Below, one piece after another: positions 25,305-34,265 of a stretch of 64,000 nucleotides of DNA (positions within the stretch are counted from its first letter, which is position 1; each line of letters begins with the position of its first letter). The stretch comes from Deltaproteobacteria bacterium GWA2_38_16 (lineage in GTDB: Bacteria > Bdellovibrionota > JACOXK01 > 2-02-FULL-40-11). The stretch spans positions 236,938 through 300,937 of the forward strand of contig MGPE01000002.1 of assembly GCA_001797335.1 (NCBI GenBank), read 5' to 3'. The notes below the pieces were generated by a model. That model saw only the letters and a program-made list of their open reading frames with translations. It did no database searches and had not been told where the DNA came from. The translations under genes were made by a program, and so were the position numbers.

Positions 25305-27524
25305 TTAATCTAAAATTCCATGGAAATTAAATGAGGCGGGTGGCTCAAGTGTTTGTATGGGTTGGATACAAGATTCCGCCAAGGGAATAAGAGCTAACCC
25401 AAACAATGGATTTACGTAATATTCCGACGCTTGATATTCAGGGATATAAAAAGTGCCATCTTCTTGAATCAGAGCATGTAAGGCAGATTTTAATTCAGAT
25501 TGAATATGTTGAAGCTCTTCTTTTTCTTCTGGCGTGGCATCTTCAAGAAGAAGTTGAGTGGCCGCTGTGGCGTAGGGAATTGTTGAAAAAAGATAATAAG
25601 GCGCAATCGCATCTTGTCCCTCATGTGTTCCTGACCGCCTTAAATGTACCATCATCGAGGGTAAATATTGGATGTAGTTCTGTAAAGACTCCTTTAAAAT
25701 TTGTTTTTGTGCTTGAGCATTTTGAGGTGTTGGTGCCTTTAAATAAAGCGCTAAATGAACGGGAACAGATCTCGCAACAGAAGCTCTTACCGTTTTTTTT
25801 GAATCTCGGGGTGCATAAGCAACCTTAAAAGGATCATGAGGATCCAAAGCTTCTTTTAAAAAATCAATATTTTGAGATTCAATCTGTGAGAGGGGCAGTG
25901 AAATCAGTGATGTTGCGACTGCATAGGTATTAAAAAGACTATTCCCTACAGCATCATGCCGAGAAAGTGCTGCAAGATCTATGTCTCTCTTTAATCGATT
26001 TTCCACCTTTTGTCGAAGCTCGTTTATTTTTTCACGTTGTCCACGAGGAAGATGGGGTCTTCGAACCAAAATATCTCGAAGCATCAGTGCAAAAAATTGT
26101 TTTGCATAGACATCGGTGGCAGACAGCGGAGAAGCAACAGTGGCATTTAGGAGAGATTGTACCTCATTTTGAAGATTTTGAAATGGGTGATTGGGATTTG
26201 AGCATGTTTCAGCTGGATGTGTCGCATCTGATGTTAATCGAATAATTAAGTCATCAAGCATAGAAGAGGCTCCGGGACAAAAGGGGGAAACCTTAGAGAT
26301 ATAAAGCCCCGATAAAGATACCATGGCAGTATCCCAATTTGTCATATGCCAAATATTACTTTGATTTACATTTTGAGAGAGATGTTGAATATTTTCTAAA
26401 ATGCGACAGAGCGTGGTACATATATCTGGTCCATTTTCATGAGTCCGTTTTATGTTTTCTAAAGCTTCGGCCTGAGGAGGAATTTCTGAAGAGGGTCGAG
26501 AGGTCAAAATATTTTCATAAACTGAACGTGCTTTTTCTCTAAGACTGCTATGTTTGCTATGTAGTGCAATCCAGGAAATTTCTGGAAGCACTGCCCTCGA
26601 TTTTATTTTTCCTATGAAACCCACCATGTCTTCAAGATCATATGAATACCCTTCTCCTCTTTTGAATCTTTCCAATTCTAATCTAAATTGTTCTAATAGA
26701 AGGGGCTCTGATAAATGTTTATAAGCCTCTCCAAACTCTGAAATAGTCTTTAAAATGCTCTTTTTTTCAGTTTCTACAGAATAATCATCAGAATTTACGA
26801 GATTTCTATAACGTTCAACTAGTTTTGGGATAATTTGTGATGCTTGCTCTGAAAATTTTTGTAGAGCAATATATAAAGTATGGCGCACAGACTCATTGCT
26901 ATCTCGCAAAGTGTTTAAGAGCGTTGGAACAATAGTTGGCCCTTTATAAGGCATATAAGAAAGAGCTTCAATCGCACGAATTCGAGTTGTGGAATGATAC
27001 AATCCCCAAGAATTATTAACAATAGCTTGCCAACGTTGAATCGCATCATTTTGATATTCCCCACTTATAATAGTAATAGCTTCTGCAGCATTATTTCGAA
27101 CATCTTTGTTAACATCAAAAACTGCGCTTTCTTTGAGTTTTTTTGTTGCATTTTTAGCCCAGTTTTCGTTTCCCCGTAAAATCTTGATTGCATTCTTTCG
27201 GCTTTGGCTCTGATTGGGATCTACAAGCACAGCTTCAATAAGTTCATCATGGGCTTTTGAAAGATAGCGTATCCCTGCTAAAGAAATGAGACAGGATTGT
27301 GAGGCCCCTCGAAGAGCAGAATCTTCATGATAAAGTGCATAATATACAAGAGATTCTTGAATTCGAGCGCTGGTTAAACCCTGTTTTTCAATTTCTTCAA
27401 TGGCATGAAGTTTTGATTCCACCGATAGGGCATTTAAATCTTCATAAAGCTGTGATTCGCTTTTTGCCCATGTTATAGTAGGTAACAAAAGGCACACACA
27501 TATACATAAGAGTTTATTTTTCAT
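25305..27524 (-). CDS. Secreted HEAT-like helical-repeat protein
   Basis: 739 residues with a signal peptide (MKNKLLCICVCLLLPTITWA). The first 350 residues are alpha-helical pairs with HEAT/Armadillo character (LRGASQSCLISLAGIRYLSK; KNAIKILRGNENW; VRNNAAEAITIISG; IRAIEALSYMPYKGPTIVPTLLNTLRDSNESVRHTLYIALQKF). The remainder is helical with several Cys residues and no recognised domain. Probably a periplasmic scaffold; no partner is evident. Convergent with the sensor/receiver operon (44-bp gap). Confidence 0.62.
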   Translation of the reverse strand: MKNKLLCICVCLLLPTITWAKSESQLYEDLNALSVESKLHAIEEIEKQGLTSARIQESLVYYALYHEDSALRGASQSCLISLAGIRYLSKAHDELIEAVLVDPNQSQSRKNAIKILRGNENWAKNATKKLKESAVFDVNKDVRNNAAEAITIISGEYQNDAIQRWQAIVNNSWGLYHSTTRIRAIEALSYMPYKGPTIVPTLLNTLRDSNESVRHTLYIALQKFSEQASQIIPKLVERYRNLVNSDDYSVETEKKSILKTISEFGEAYKHLSEPLLLEQFRLELERFKRGEGYSYDLEDMVGFIGKIKSRAVLPEISWIALHSKHSSLREKARSVYENILTSRPSSEIPPQAEALENIKRTHENGPDICTTLCRILENIQHLSQNVNQSNIWHMTNWDTAMVSLSGLYISKVSPFCPGASSMLDDLIIRLTSDATHPAETCSNPNHPFQNLQNEVQSLLNATVASPLSATDVYAKQFFALMLRDILVRRPHLPRGQREKINELRQKVENRLKRDIDLAALSRHDAVGNSLFNTYAVATSLISLPLSQIESQNIDFLKEALDPHDPFKVAYAPRDSKKTVRASVARSVPVHLALYLKAPTPQNAQAQKQILKESLQNYIQYLPSMMVHLRRSGTHEGQDAIAPYYLFSTIPYATAATQLLLEDATPEEKEELQHIQSELKSALHALIQEDGTFYIPEYQASEYYVNPLFGLALIPLAESCIQPIQTLEPPASFNFHGILD

Positions 27525-27579
27525 CTCTTATGTACTTATCGGAATTTAAGGCCGGTAACTTGAAAAAATAATCTAAGTA

Positions 27580-27912
27580 TTATTCTTCAGATTCTGCGGG
27601 GGGAAGCCCACCTTCTTCTTCATCTGGAGGAATAAAATCTTCATCGTTGTCTGGAGCTTTTGCTTTGGCTTCTTCATCGCAATCAAAGTCAGCTCCTTTT
27701 ACTTTTCCCCCATGAGATTTACAACAGTTCTCCCACACTTCCGGATCATCTTTACTTTTACTCGATGTTGCACATTGTGCCAGTGGATCCGCTTTTTTCT
27801 CTTTCTTCGTCACTTCTTTCTGAGACGTCCCCTTTTTAGCAAACACAGGACCAGAGAAAATAAACGCCCCTACCCATACAAAGAGAAATAGCCAGAAATA
27901 CTTTTTCTGCAT
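27580..27912 (-). CDS. Small secreted acidic protein, unknown function
   Basis: 110 residues from the ATG at 27912 (GAGGA six bases ahead). Signal peptide ending near FSGPVFA, then a Lys-rich segment, four cysteines (QCATSS, ENCCKSHGG, FDCDEE) and a strongly acidic, Pro-rich tail (NDEDFIPPDEEEGGLPP). No known family. It lies directly behind the small membrane protein gene that ends at 27925. Confidence 0.55.
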   Translation of the reverse strand: MQKKYFWLFLFVWVGAFIFSGPVFAKKGTSQKEVTKKEKKADPLAQCATSSKSKDDPEVWENCCKSHGGKVKGADFDCDEEAKAKAPDNDEDFIPPDEEEGGLPPAESEE

Positions 27913-27924
27913 GGCTATCCTCAA

Positions 27925-28143
27925 TTAGTTTGTGGTGGCAGGAGGTTCTTCTGTCGGTTGCTCTGGAGCAGCACCTGTTTGTGTGCCAGGTTGTGCTTCC
28001 GTAGGTGTTGTGGCCTCACCCGTTACGGGTTGTTCTATTTGCGTTGTTTCTTGAGCAGGCTGTTTCTTATTGCGAAGCGTAAACGCTACGGCAACAACAA
28101 TTAAGAGTACAATCACTGCTATGATCATGTTCTTTTTATCCAT
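27925..28143 (-). CDS. Small single-pass membrane protein with Pro/Thr/Glu-rich tail
   Basis: 72 residues: a short cytoplasmic start (MDKKNM), one membrane helix (IIAVIVLLIVVAVAFTL), then a low-complexity tail rich in Thr, Pro, Gln and Glu (for example TGEATTPTEAQPGTQTG). AAGGAG precedes the start. Twelve bases separate it from the next gene on the same strand, so the two small proteins are probably one operon. No recognised family. Confidence 0.55.
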   Translation of the reverse strand: MDKKNMIIAVIVLLIVVAVAFTLRNKKQPAQETTQIEQPVTGEATTPTEAQPGTQTGAAPEQPTEEPPATTN

Positions 28144-28239
28144 GGTTTTCTCCTTTTAAAAAGCAACATTAACGATATCTATTTTCCTTGTCAAGAATAT
28201 TACCTTTTTTGACGATAAGGGGTATAGAGTAAGCATCCT

Positions 28240-29541
28240 ATGTCCGAGCAAACTGACAAAATAAAAAAAAGCTTATCTTATTCTATCGTGGATGGCGTTT
28301 TTTTTACCGTTATGCTGGGATGTGGAGAGCGATTTTTTATTCCCTTTGCCTTAATGCTTGGAGCCAATTATTTTGAAATTGGACTTACGGTTTCTCTCCC
28401 CATCTTGGTAGGCTCTCTCTCACAATTTGTCAGCTTACATCTTCTAGAAAAAGTCAGCAGTCGAAAAAAGATTGTCACCCGCGGCGTATTTCTTCAAGCT
28501 CTCACCCTTCTTCCCATGATGCTTTTATATTTTATTTCAGACCATCAAGTACCTCTCTTTATTTTCCTTTATATTTTATATTTTGTCTCCGGACATATTA
28601 TTTCTCCTGCCTGGAACAGCTGGATGGGAGATTTAGTCGATCTTCAATCCAGAGGTAGTTATTTTGGGCGAAGAAATAAAATCATGGAAACTTCTACGCT
28701 CATTACCTTTGTTCTGGCGGGAAGTTTTTTGCACCTCATGAAAGGAAAAGGAAATGAGACTCTAGGATTTTTAGTGCTCTTTGCCATAGCTCTTATTGGC
28801 CGCCTTATTTCACACCATTTTTTAAATAAAAAATATGAACCCTATTTTGAAGTAAAATCTGAATCTAAATTTACCTTTATTCAGTTCCTACAAAAAATCA
28901 CAACCACTAATTTTGGGCATTTTGTCTTTTTTTCTGTGCTTATGAATTTTTCGTTTTATGTATCTGCCCCTTACTTTACACCTTACATGCTTCAGGACCT
29001 TCACTTTAGTTATTTTCAATATATGATTATTAATGCTTGTAGTATGGGATCGCGTCTTATTTTTATGCCCATTTGGGGACGCTATTCCGATCGATATGGC
29101 ACCCGAAAAATTTTAATTTTATCCGCCTCGTTTCTCCCGCTAACCGTACTGCTATGGCTTTTTTCCAATAATTTTTATTTTATTGCTTTTTTACATGTCA
29201 TGGCTGGATTTGTGTGGTCTGGGTTTGAGCTTTCTTCTTTTACTTTTATCTTAGATAGCACCTCTTCTGAAAAACGAGCTCGTTGTGTGGCCTATTATAA
29301 TGTGCTCAATGGAATTTTTATACTCCTTGGAAGTTTATTGGGAAGCTTACTCATAAAATTTCAAATTTTTCATGCACCGTTTGTGTTCACTGCTTTTTTT
29401 GGATCGTTTATTTTAAGGACCTTGTTTGCCGCCATTTTCTTACCCCAGCTTAAAGAGGTAAGAAAAGTCGATCCCATTTCCTATCCCAAACTCTTCACCT
29501 ATATTATTCTTCGCCCCCTTAAAAAAGTCAGCGGTTTTTAG
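28240..29541 (+). CDS. Major facilitator superfamily transporter
   Basis: 433 residues with about 12 hydrophobic helices. MFS loop 2/3 motifs are weak but visible (WGRYSDRYGTRKILILSASFLP in the second half is a clear motif A; SRGSYFGRRNKIMETSTLI in the first half is typical of the BtlA/enterobactin-exporter-like branch). Ends with a short positively charged cytoplasmic tail. Substrate unknown. Transcribed alone, divergent from the two small envelope proteins. Confidence 0.8.
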   Translation: MSEQTDKIKKSLSYSIVDGVFFTVMLGCGERFFIPFALMLGANYFEIGLTVSLPILVGSLSQFVSLHLLEKVSSRKKIVTRGVFLQALTLLPMMLLYFISDHQVPLFIFLYILYFVSGHIISPAWNSWMGDLVDLQSRGSYFGRRNKIMETSTLITFVLAGSFLHLMKGKGNETLGFLVLFAIALIGRLISHHFLNKKYEPYFEVKSESKFTFIQFLQKITTTNFGHFVFFSVLMNFSFYVSAPYFTPYMLQDLHFSYFQYMIINACSMGSRLIFMPIWGRYSDRYGTRKILILSASFLPLTVLLWLFSNNFYFIAFLHVMAGFVWSGFELSSFTFILDSTSSEKRARCVAYYNVLNGIFILLGSLLGSLLIKFQIFHAPFVFTAFFGSFILRTLFAAIFLPQLKEVRKVDPISYPKLFTYIILRPLKKVSGF

Positions 29542-29914
29542 AAAACAGTTACACTAATAAAAACCAAGATTCAGAATACACTAAGTCATGTTGGTATGGT
29601 CATCCCGAACGAAGTGAGGGATCTCCAATTTTTAGTTAGATTGGTATGGCGACTGACGAACGGACTAAGAGAGGGTTCAAGTAGATATTTTTCGGTTGTT
29701 TTCTCAGTCCAGATCAAAGCGACGTGTCTTTATTTTTTACAAATTTCTCTTTTGTAGCATCTGTACCAAAAATTATTAATGCTCCATTCAGAAAAATTTT
29801 CGACGGTAAACATCAGGATGACAAATAGCCTAAAAATGGCCCTTTATCCAGGTGGTATAGACGCCTAAACAAAGTTAAGAGATTAAAATATTTTGTTTAT
29901 CTTTGACCTGACAA
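29542..29914. other. 373-bp non-coding stretch
   Basis: No open frame with coding character on either strand. It contains one REP-like imperfect palindrome (29602-29622), the lone half-motif CATCAGGATGACAAA near 29811, and otherwise AT-rich sequence. It marks the left edge of the lower-density accessory region up to about 35.6 kb. Confidence 0.5.
29598..29625. repeat. REP-like palindromic repeat element
   Basis: GTCATCCCGAACGAAGTGAG then GGATCTCC: a short imperfect hairpin with arms ATCCC (29602) and GGGAT (29618). Read on the minus strand it has the form GAGATCC...GGATGAC, the same ends as the hairpin at 34774-34804. Elements with this layout are widespread dispersed repeats in bacterial intergenic DNA. 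Confidence 0.6.
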
Positions 29915-30157
29915 TTACCAAAGTTTAAGAAAAGTCACTACCGTACCAACCCCCTGACGAACTTCATACTCAACTCTTTCATAAATAACACCTTTTGAGG
30001 TTTGGCATTTATATCCAATAGGAGCCATTCTTAAGTCTAAGGTAGAATTATTACACAATTTAATTATGTCTACATTCTCTTGGGCATAAACTGGACTAAG
30101 AGAAAAACTACTTACCAATGTCATTAAAATGAAATATACAATACCTTTTGAACTCAT
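29915..30157 (-). CDS. Small secreted protein, unknown function
   Basis: 80 residues: signal peptide ending near SPVYAQ, then a short mature part of about 54 residues with two cysteines (KLCNNS, GYKCQTS) that could form one disulfide. Ribosome site AAAAAGGAATT precedes the ATG. No family recognised. The clean signal peptide supports it as real despite its size. Confidence 0.5.
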   Translation of the reverse strand: MSSKGIVYFILMTLVSSFSLSPVYAQENVDIIKLCNNSTLDLRMAPIGYKCQTSKGVIYERVEYEVRQGVGTVVTFLKLW

Positions 30158-30284
30158 AATTCCTTTTTAATACGGCATTGACCACAGTGCTTCATCTGAA
30201 AGCTCTTTTTAAAACAGAAAATTTTATTCTGTACCAAAGAGCCAATTCCAAAATGATTCTGATTTTTCTGGCTCTTTAGCCTCC

Positions 30285-31148
30285 TCAGTTTTTTTTATGT
30301 AAATCTGCTTCTGTTAACGCTTGTATTTGTATTTCTCCTTCGAAATAATAGGGAGTTTCACGTCCCCCTACTACATACTTTTCGCTAAATTTATATTGAA
30401 ATGCCCCATCAAAATAAAAATGAAACGGATCTTCGTTTGTTAATAGGTAAAGAAATTTTTCTGGAGCTTTATCCTTCAAAAAATCCCACGGTGATTCTTT
30501 AGCCTGAATAAATTGATCATAAACTCCTAAGAAGCTATTTGTGCCAGCGTAACCTCTAAATCTATAAGAAGTCTGGTGGTATTTTTCGGCCAAATTAAGA
30601 TCCATAAGCTGAAGATCAAGTTCATTCCGTATAATGAGATGGTATCTCGTAGAATAATGAATACTAAATTCAACCTCATTTATTAAATATATATTGAAAT
30701 GCAGGTAAGGAAAAGGTGTAATATCATTCCACCTGCGGTACATTTTAGGAATTTCATTGAACATAGACTCCTCTAAACCCTCCATAAAATTCCTAAATTC
30801 TTCTACTTTATTCAAATTTGGGAATAATATTATGTGTTTTATTTCAAACAAGTAAGCATTGATATTAGAATAGGGCGGAATGTAGCTTTCACTTGAAGAA
30901 TTTACAATCCTCACATCTTGATGTGTACCCAACCAAGTTGAGACAGCATGTTCAAAAAAATATTGCGATTGATTAAATGTCTCACGCTGCTCTCTTAGTA
31001 TTTGAATATCTATTATAAAAAAGCGCTGCTCATTAGCTACTGCTCGGTTGTTATTCTCAGTGGTTCCTTGTGAAAATCCACAAACTGAACTAAGCATCAG
31101 ATATCCTATGGCAATGAAGTAAATGATTGTCTTGTTAAGTCCTACCAT
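30285..31148 (-). CDS. Secreted protein, unknown function
   Basis: 287 residues with a signal peptide (IIYFIAIGYLMLSSVCGFSQ). The mature part is rich in aromatic residues (YLHFNIYLINEVEFSIHYSTRYH; FHFYFDGAFQYKF) and mixed alpha/beta; no domain recognised. GGAGAAATAAACG lies upstream of the ATG. It precedes the small secreted gene at 29915 on the same strand after 127 bp. A unique gene in an accessory region; function not inferable. Confidence 0.6.
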   Translation of the reverse strand: MVGLNKTIIYFIAIGYLMLSSVCGFSQGTTENNNRAVANEQRFFIIDIQILREQRETFNQSQYFFEHAVSTWLGTHQDVRIVNSSSESYIPPYSNINAYLFEIKHIILFPNLNKVEEFRNFMEGLEESMFNEIPKMYRRWNDITPFPYLHFNIYLINEVEFSIHYSTRYHLIIRNELDLQLMDLNLAEKYHQTSYRFRGYAGTNSFLGVYDQFIQAKESPWDFLKDKAPEKFLYLLTNEDPFHFYFDGAFQYKFSEKYVVGGRETPYYFEGEIQIQALTEADLHKKN

Positions 31149-31216
31149 ACGTTTATTTCTCCTATTCTTCTTTATACTTCTCCATCAAAAGTAGCTAGCA
31201 CTTATCATAGAAACTA

Positions 31217-31415
31217 CTAATTTGGAAGTACTATATTTGTATCCATTAAGAAGTCTGGATTTGTCTTCTTGGAAAAATCAATAGCGGCTTTTAAATGATG
31301 TTTCTCGTAATCCTATGCAAAAAAATAAGATACGTGTATTTTGGACTTGCTTTTTTTACAGGTGTTTTCTTGAGGGTGCCATCTGAGTGCCTTTTTTGGA
31401 AGAGACTAAACAGGG
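31217..31415 (-). pseudogene. Possible degenerate small gene
   Basis: Two short minus-strand frames look protein-like and abut: GTLKKTPVKKASPKYTYLIF, then in a different frame YEKHHLKAAIDFSKKTNPDF and a few more residues to a TAG at 31217. Neither has a convincing start. They could be the ends of one frameshifted gene following brnA. Weak evidence from amino-acid composition only. Confidence 0.22.
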
Positions 31416-31416
31416 T

Positions 31417-31698
31417 TCAATCAGATGTAACCTTTTTGGCTTTCTGCGCCAGATAATGCTGGTTAAGTGCCTGCCTTACCAGAAGTTTAATCACTGCCTG
31501 GCGACTCACATTTAAGTTTTCTGCTGCATCATCCAGTTCTTTGAGCATGTTTCTGGTCACATCCAGATTGACCCTCTGTATGGCAGGAGGCATCATTTTA
31601 CCTTTATTTGTAAAATGTCTTGAAATATCTTTCCCTTTTTCTGCTTCCCGGGCAATAGCTGTTGCAGAAATCATTCTTTTTTTAAGAGTTTTCTTCAT
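31417..31698 (-). CDS. brnA: BrnA-like ribbon-helix-helix antitoxin
   Basis: 93 residues. A charged N-terminal region is followed by a ribbon-helix-helix DNA-binding segment, QRVNLDVTRNMLKELDDAAE then NLNVSRQAVIKLLVRQAL, with the polar strand and two helices of the CopG/BrnA type. In BrnTA systems the antitoxin binds BrnT and represses the operon. The start overlaps the 3' end of the frame-corrected toxin gene by 17 bp, the usual coupling, and AAGGAGG lies 13 bases ahead. Intact, while its toxin partner is frameshifted. Confidence 0.75.
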   Translation of the reverse strand: MKKTLKKRMISATAIAREAEKGKDISRHFTNKGKMMPPAIQRVNLDVTRNMLKELDDAAENLNVSRQAVIKLLVRQALNQHYLAQKAKKVTSD

Positions 31699-31956
31699 AA
31701 AGTTTCTTTTCCTCCTTTGTAGATTTCCAAAGTGTTACAAGATGGTGATAGTTTCCTTCATCATCTTCTCTTTCTCTTCGTAAATAACCGAATAGAGCTT
31801 TCCCTTTACCCAGCCAATAGCTCTCCACTGTTCAGGGCAATCGTCTCTTTGGTCTAAGTAATAGGGGTGCATCCATATTTCTTGAGCTTCTTCAAATCCG
31901 ATACCTCTTCTCTTCCTAAGCCATTTACTCTTATTTTTATCGAACTTAAATCTCAC
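31682..31956 (-). pseudogene. brnT: BrnT-like (DUF497) toxin gene with frameshift near the 3' end
   Basis: From the GTG at 31956 the frame reads FKFDKNKSKWLRKRRGIGFE through RAIGWVKGKLYSVIYEE, matching BrnT/DUF497 RNase toxins (FxFDxxK start, GxxFEEA, RWxxIG). It then goes off into KEKMMKETITIL and stops at 31735. The next frame over reads EDDEGNYHHLVTLWKSTKEE and ends LYEENS at 31682, which looks like the expected C-terminus. Removing two bases from the GAGAAAGAGAAG run near 31765 restores the whole protein. A longer frame up to the ATG at 31995 exists, but it crosses the palindrome and promoter-like sequence. Confidence 0.7.
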
Positions 31957-31965
31957 AATTATAAT

Positions 31966-31982
31966 GGTATAACAGTTATACC
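31966..31982. promoter_or_regulatory. Palindromic operator in the brnTA promoter region
   Basis: Perfect inverted repeat GGTATAACAGTTATACC (8-bp arms, one-base centre) about ten bases upstream of the toxin GTG. On the minus strand it lies beside TATAAT (31958-31963) and itself contains TATAAC, so a bound repressor would block the promoter. Ribbon-helix-helix antitoxins bind such sites, so autoregulation by BrnA is the likely role. Confidence 0.6.
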
Positions 31983-32066
31983 TAAAAATCAACAAAAAAA
32001 ACGTGCTTTATTTTTAAGCATATCTATTGTATATATAAGTCCCCATAAAAATGGAGCATCATCATA

Positions 32067-33131
32067 ATGAATTTAAAACATTGTTCTTTTCTATTAATTT
32101 TAGGTCTATTGTTAATTAACACTTCTTCTTTTTCGCAGAACAGTTCCAGTGAAATTCCTTATCCAGAGGGAATGGAAATAGACCATGGAAGTGAAGTCCA
32201 AACCACCCCTTCTTGGGATCTTCCAATCCCAAAAGAGTTTCAAAAAAATGAGCCTAATTTTATAGATAGAGTGACTTTAAACGCATGGGGCTTTGTTTCA
32301 GGATCAGCAAAAGCTCTTGGGCATATGGTCAGTGATCCATTTTTCCAGCTCTATGATACGACAACAGGGCTTTATTATTATTTTACAAATAACTGGGAAG
32401 CCGCCTATGTTTGGGAGCCAAAAAGTGCTACTTGGCAAGCCTGGAAACAGGGGATGAGCCCTGGAGAGCAACTCTATACAGCGGGTGCAGGAATCATACA
32501 TTTACCTTGGGAACTTTTAGAGGCCATAGATTCTGGGGATGCCGAAAAAGTAGGGTCTGCTTTAACCAATATTGTGGCCATTGCACTTCCTGTGGGGCGC
32601 GGTTTAAATAAAATAAATTTTCCAGCACGAACATTAGAGTTTATTCCCACAGTACAAAAAGATGGGGTGATGGCGTTAGCAGCCGTTACTGCAAAAACCA
32701 TTTCCATTGAAGGAGTAGAAATTGCTCAAGGAACCTTAGTTGCTATGGTTTCTGAAATGAATAGTGGCATGGGAGGAGGAGCGACAGCGGGTAGAAAAGA
32801 TGATGATTATAAAGATGCTCATGGTTCTTATCGTTCAGATGCTTGCATGGATCCAAAGCTTGAATTGTTCACATTTAGTGATTTGTTTTCTAGAAAAAAA
32901 AGCATGTTTTGTAGAGGACTGTTTAGGGATATAGCGGATAAAAAAATAGAAGTTATTCACCAGTATATAGAATCTGGCCTGGGAAGCTTTGATGGGGATA
33001 TAGAAATGGGAATTATTGTAGATACAAACACCGGAAAAGTACTTGGACGTTATAAAGCTCCAAGTCATAAGATGAACTTACTTAGAGTAGAGATTAAAAT
33101 GGGGCCCAATGGTTGGTTCTATAATAATTAG
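32067..33131 (+). CDS. Secreted protein of unknown function, toxin-like architecture
   Basis: 354 residues with a signal peptide (FLLILGLLLINTSSFSQ). Middle region has hydrophobic Gly/Ala-rich helices (WGFVSGSAKALGHMVSDPFF; AGAGIIHLPWELLEAIDSG; LPVGRGLNKINFPARTLEF) like the pre-toxin segments of polymorphic toxins. The C-terminal 100 residues are a compact mixed domain with Cys residues (SDACMDPK, SMFCRGLF) and end NGWFYNN. No family could be assigned. It stands alone, divergent from brnTA, 38 bp after a predicted AT-rich promoter. The toxin idea is inference from layout only. Confidence 0.55.
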   Translation: MNLKHCSFLLILGLLLINTSSFSQNSSSEIPYPEGMEIDHGSEVQTTPSWDLPIPKEFQKNEPNFIDRVTLNAWGFVSGSAKALGHMVSDPFFQLYDTTTGLYYYFTNNWEAAYVWEPKSATWQAWKQGMSPGEQLYTAGAGIIHLPWELLEAIDSGDAEKVGSALTNIVAIALPVGRGLNKINFPARTLEFIPTVQKDGVMALAAVTAKTISIEGVEIAQGTLVAMVSEMNSGMGGGATAGRKDDDYKDAHGSYRSDACMDPKLELFTFSDLFSRKKSMFCRGLFRDIADKKIEVIHQYIESGLGSFDGDIEMGIIVDTNTGKVLGRYKAPSHKMNLLRVEIKMGPNGWFYNN

Positions 33132-33460
33132 TAATTGTGGTTGGCTATGGTTTAATTTTTTGAACTTTCAATAACTGCCTTTTCGACGGTGGTTATATGC
33201 ACTTCAAATTTAAGAGCGATCGGCCTAGACTTTGGAATGGGAACGATGGGCTGTTTGTTATCCTGTTTTTCTTGGACAGGTGTTTAAAGCTTCGTAAGGC
33301 GGGATGCATATTTGAGATGGACTAGAGCATTAACGTAGGAAGGCATTTTTTAAGAAAAAATATTAATATCGCTGATCGAAAAGTTAAAAGCGACAGATTT
33401 TGAAGTAGATGTTTTTATTCTAGAAATATTGATAAATCTAGGGTATTTCTTTCTCTACAG
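33132..33460. other. 329-bp intergenic stretch with one repeat copy
   Basis: No coding frame found. Contains repeat copy R1 (33169-33266); the rest is AT-rich with no recognised hairpin terminator for the upstream gene. Confidence 0.5.
33169..33266 (+). repeat. About 98-bp dispersed direct repeat, copy R1
   Basis: Begins CAATAACTGCC, contains the block GACTTTGGAATGGGAACGAT (from about 33228) and aligns without gaps to 34660-34757. Identity is highest in the central 20-base block and in GCACTTCAA/ACACTTCAA upstream of it. The two copies flank the methyltransferase and VOC genes in the same orientation. Confidence 0.75.
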
Positions 33461-34264
33461 ATGTCACAATATATACATGGAAGTAGTCAAGACGAACAAG
33501 AACGTTTAGAAATTCAACATGGGTTGATTGGTGGAAAAGCATTTCTCCCCCCACTCACTGCCAAGATGTGGGTATTGGATGTGGGGTGTGGTACGGGAAT
33601 TGTGGCTCGAGAAATTTCTCCTTCAGTGGAGCTGGGTAAAGTCATTGGAATAGACATCCAAGAAAAACAAATAAATAGAGCTATCCAAAGAGCTAATAAA
33701 GAAGGACTTTCCAATGTAAAATTTCAAATAGGTAAAGCTAGATGTCTTGAGTTCTTAGATGAAACTTTTGATGTGGTATACTGTCGTTTTCTTTTGGAAC
33801 ATGTTTCTAGTCCTCTCTCAGTTATCAGAGAAATGATACGAGTAACAAAACAAGGGGGACTCATTATTGCTTGTGAATGTAAAGTGGATTGTTGCTCCGC
33901 AACCATGCCTTCTCTCCCACATGTGAAATCAGCTTTAAACGCTCTTTATAAACTACAGACCATGAATGGAGGAAATCCTCATATTGGTGAAAAGCTTGGC
34001 AATCTCTTTCAAGAGGCAGGTTTAATAGATATTAAAGAGGATATATTAATTTCAAGTCTTGAAACTCCTGATCAAATCAAACAATATGCGATGGGGGGTA
34101 GCCGACTGCTGAAAGCATCTGAAAGAGAACTCCTGAAAAATGGGCTCCTATCTCAAGAAGCTCTTAATCAAGCGTATGGTGAATGGGAAAAGTTTTCTGT
34201 TATTCCTCAAGCCAAGGCTTCTTTCAAGCTATGCCGTGTCCAAGGCATTCGTCCAGAAAAGTAA
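33461..34264 (+). CDS. Class I SAM-dependent methyltransferase
   Basis: 267 residues, Rossmann methyltransferase of the UbiE/Methyltransf_11 type. Motif I is VLDVGCGTGIVAREI (about 38-52), motif II GKVIGIDIQEKQI, post-II AGKARCLEF-like IGKARCLEFLDETFDVVYCRFLLEHV with the CRFLLEH motif IV segment. The C-terminal lobe is specific and carries a Cys cluster (ACECKVDCCSATMP). Substrate unknown. The VOC-family gene starts one base after its stop, so they are co-translated, and both are enclosed by direct repeats. Confidence 0.85.
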   Translation: MSQYIHGSSQDEQERLEIQHGLIGGKAFLPPLTAKMWVLDVGCGTGIVAREISPSVELGKVIGIDIQEKQINRAIQRANKEGLSNVKFQIGKARCLEFLDETFDVVYCRFLLEHVSSPLSVIREMIRVTKQGGLIIACECKVDCCSATMPSLPHVKSALNALYKLQTMNGGNPHIGEKLGNLFQEAGLIDIKEDILISSLETPDQIKQYAMGGSRLLKASERELLKNGLLSQEALNQAYGEWEKFSVIPQAKASFKLCRVQGIRPEK

Positions 34265-34265
34265 A

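Noticed and set aside
29630-29830. Possible coding remnant in the non-coding stretch after the MFS gene
   Set aside because: All six frames are broken within about 40 codons and none resembles a protein.
34140-34265. N-terminal extension of the VOC protein starting inside the methyltransferase gene
   Set aside because: This part is the methyltransferase read in another frame. The ATG at 34266, directly after the stop, gives a normal-length VOC domain.
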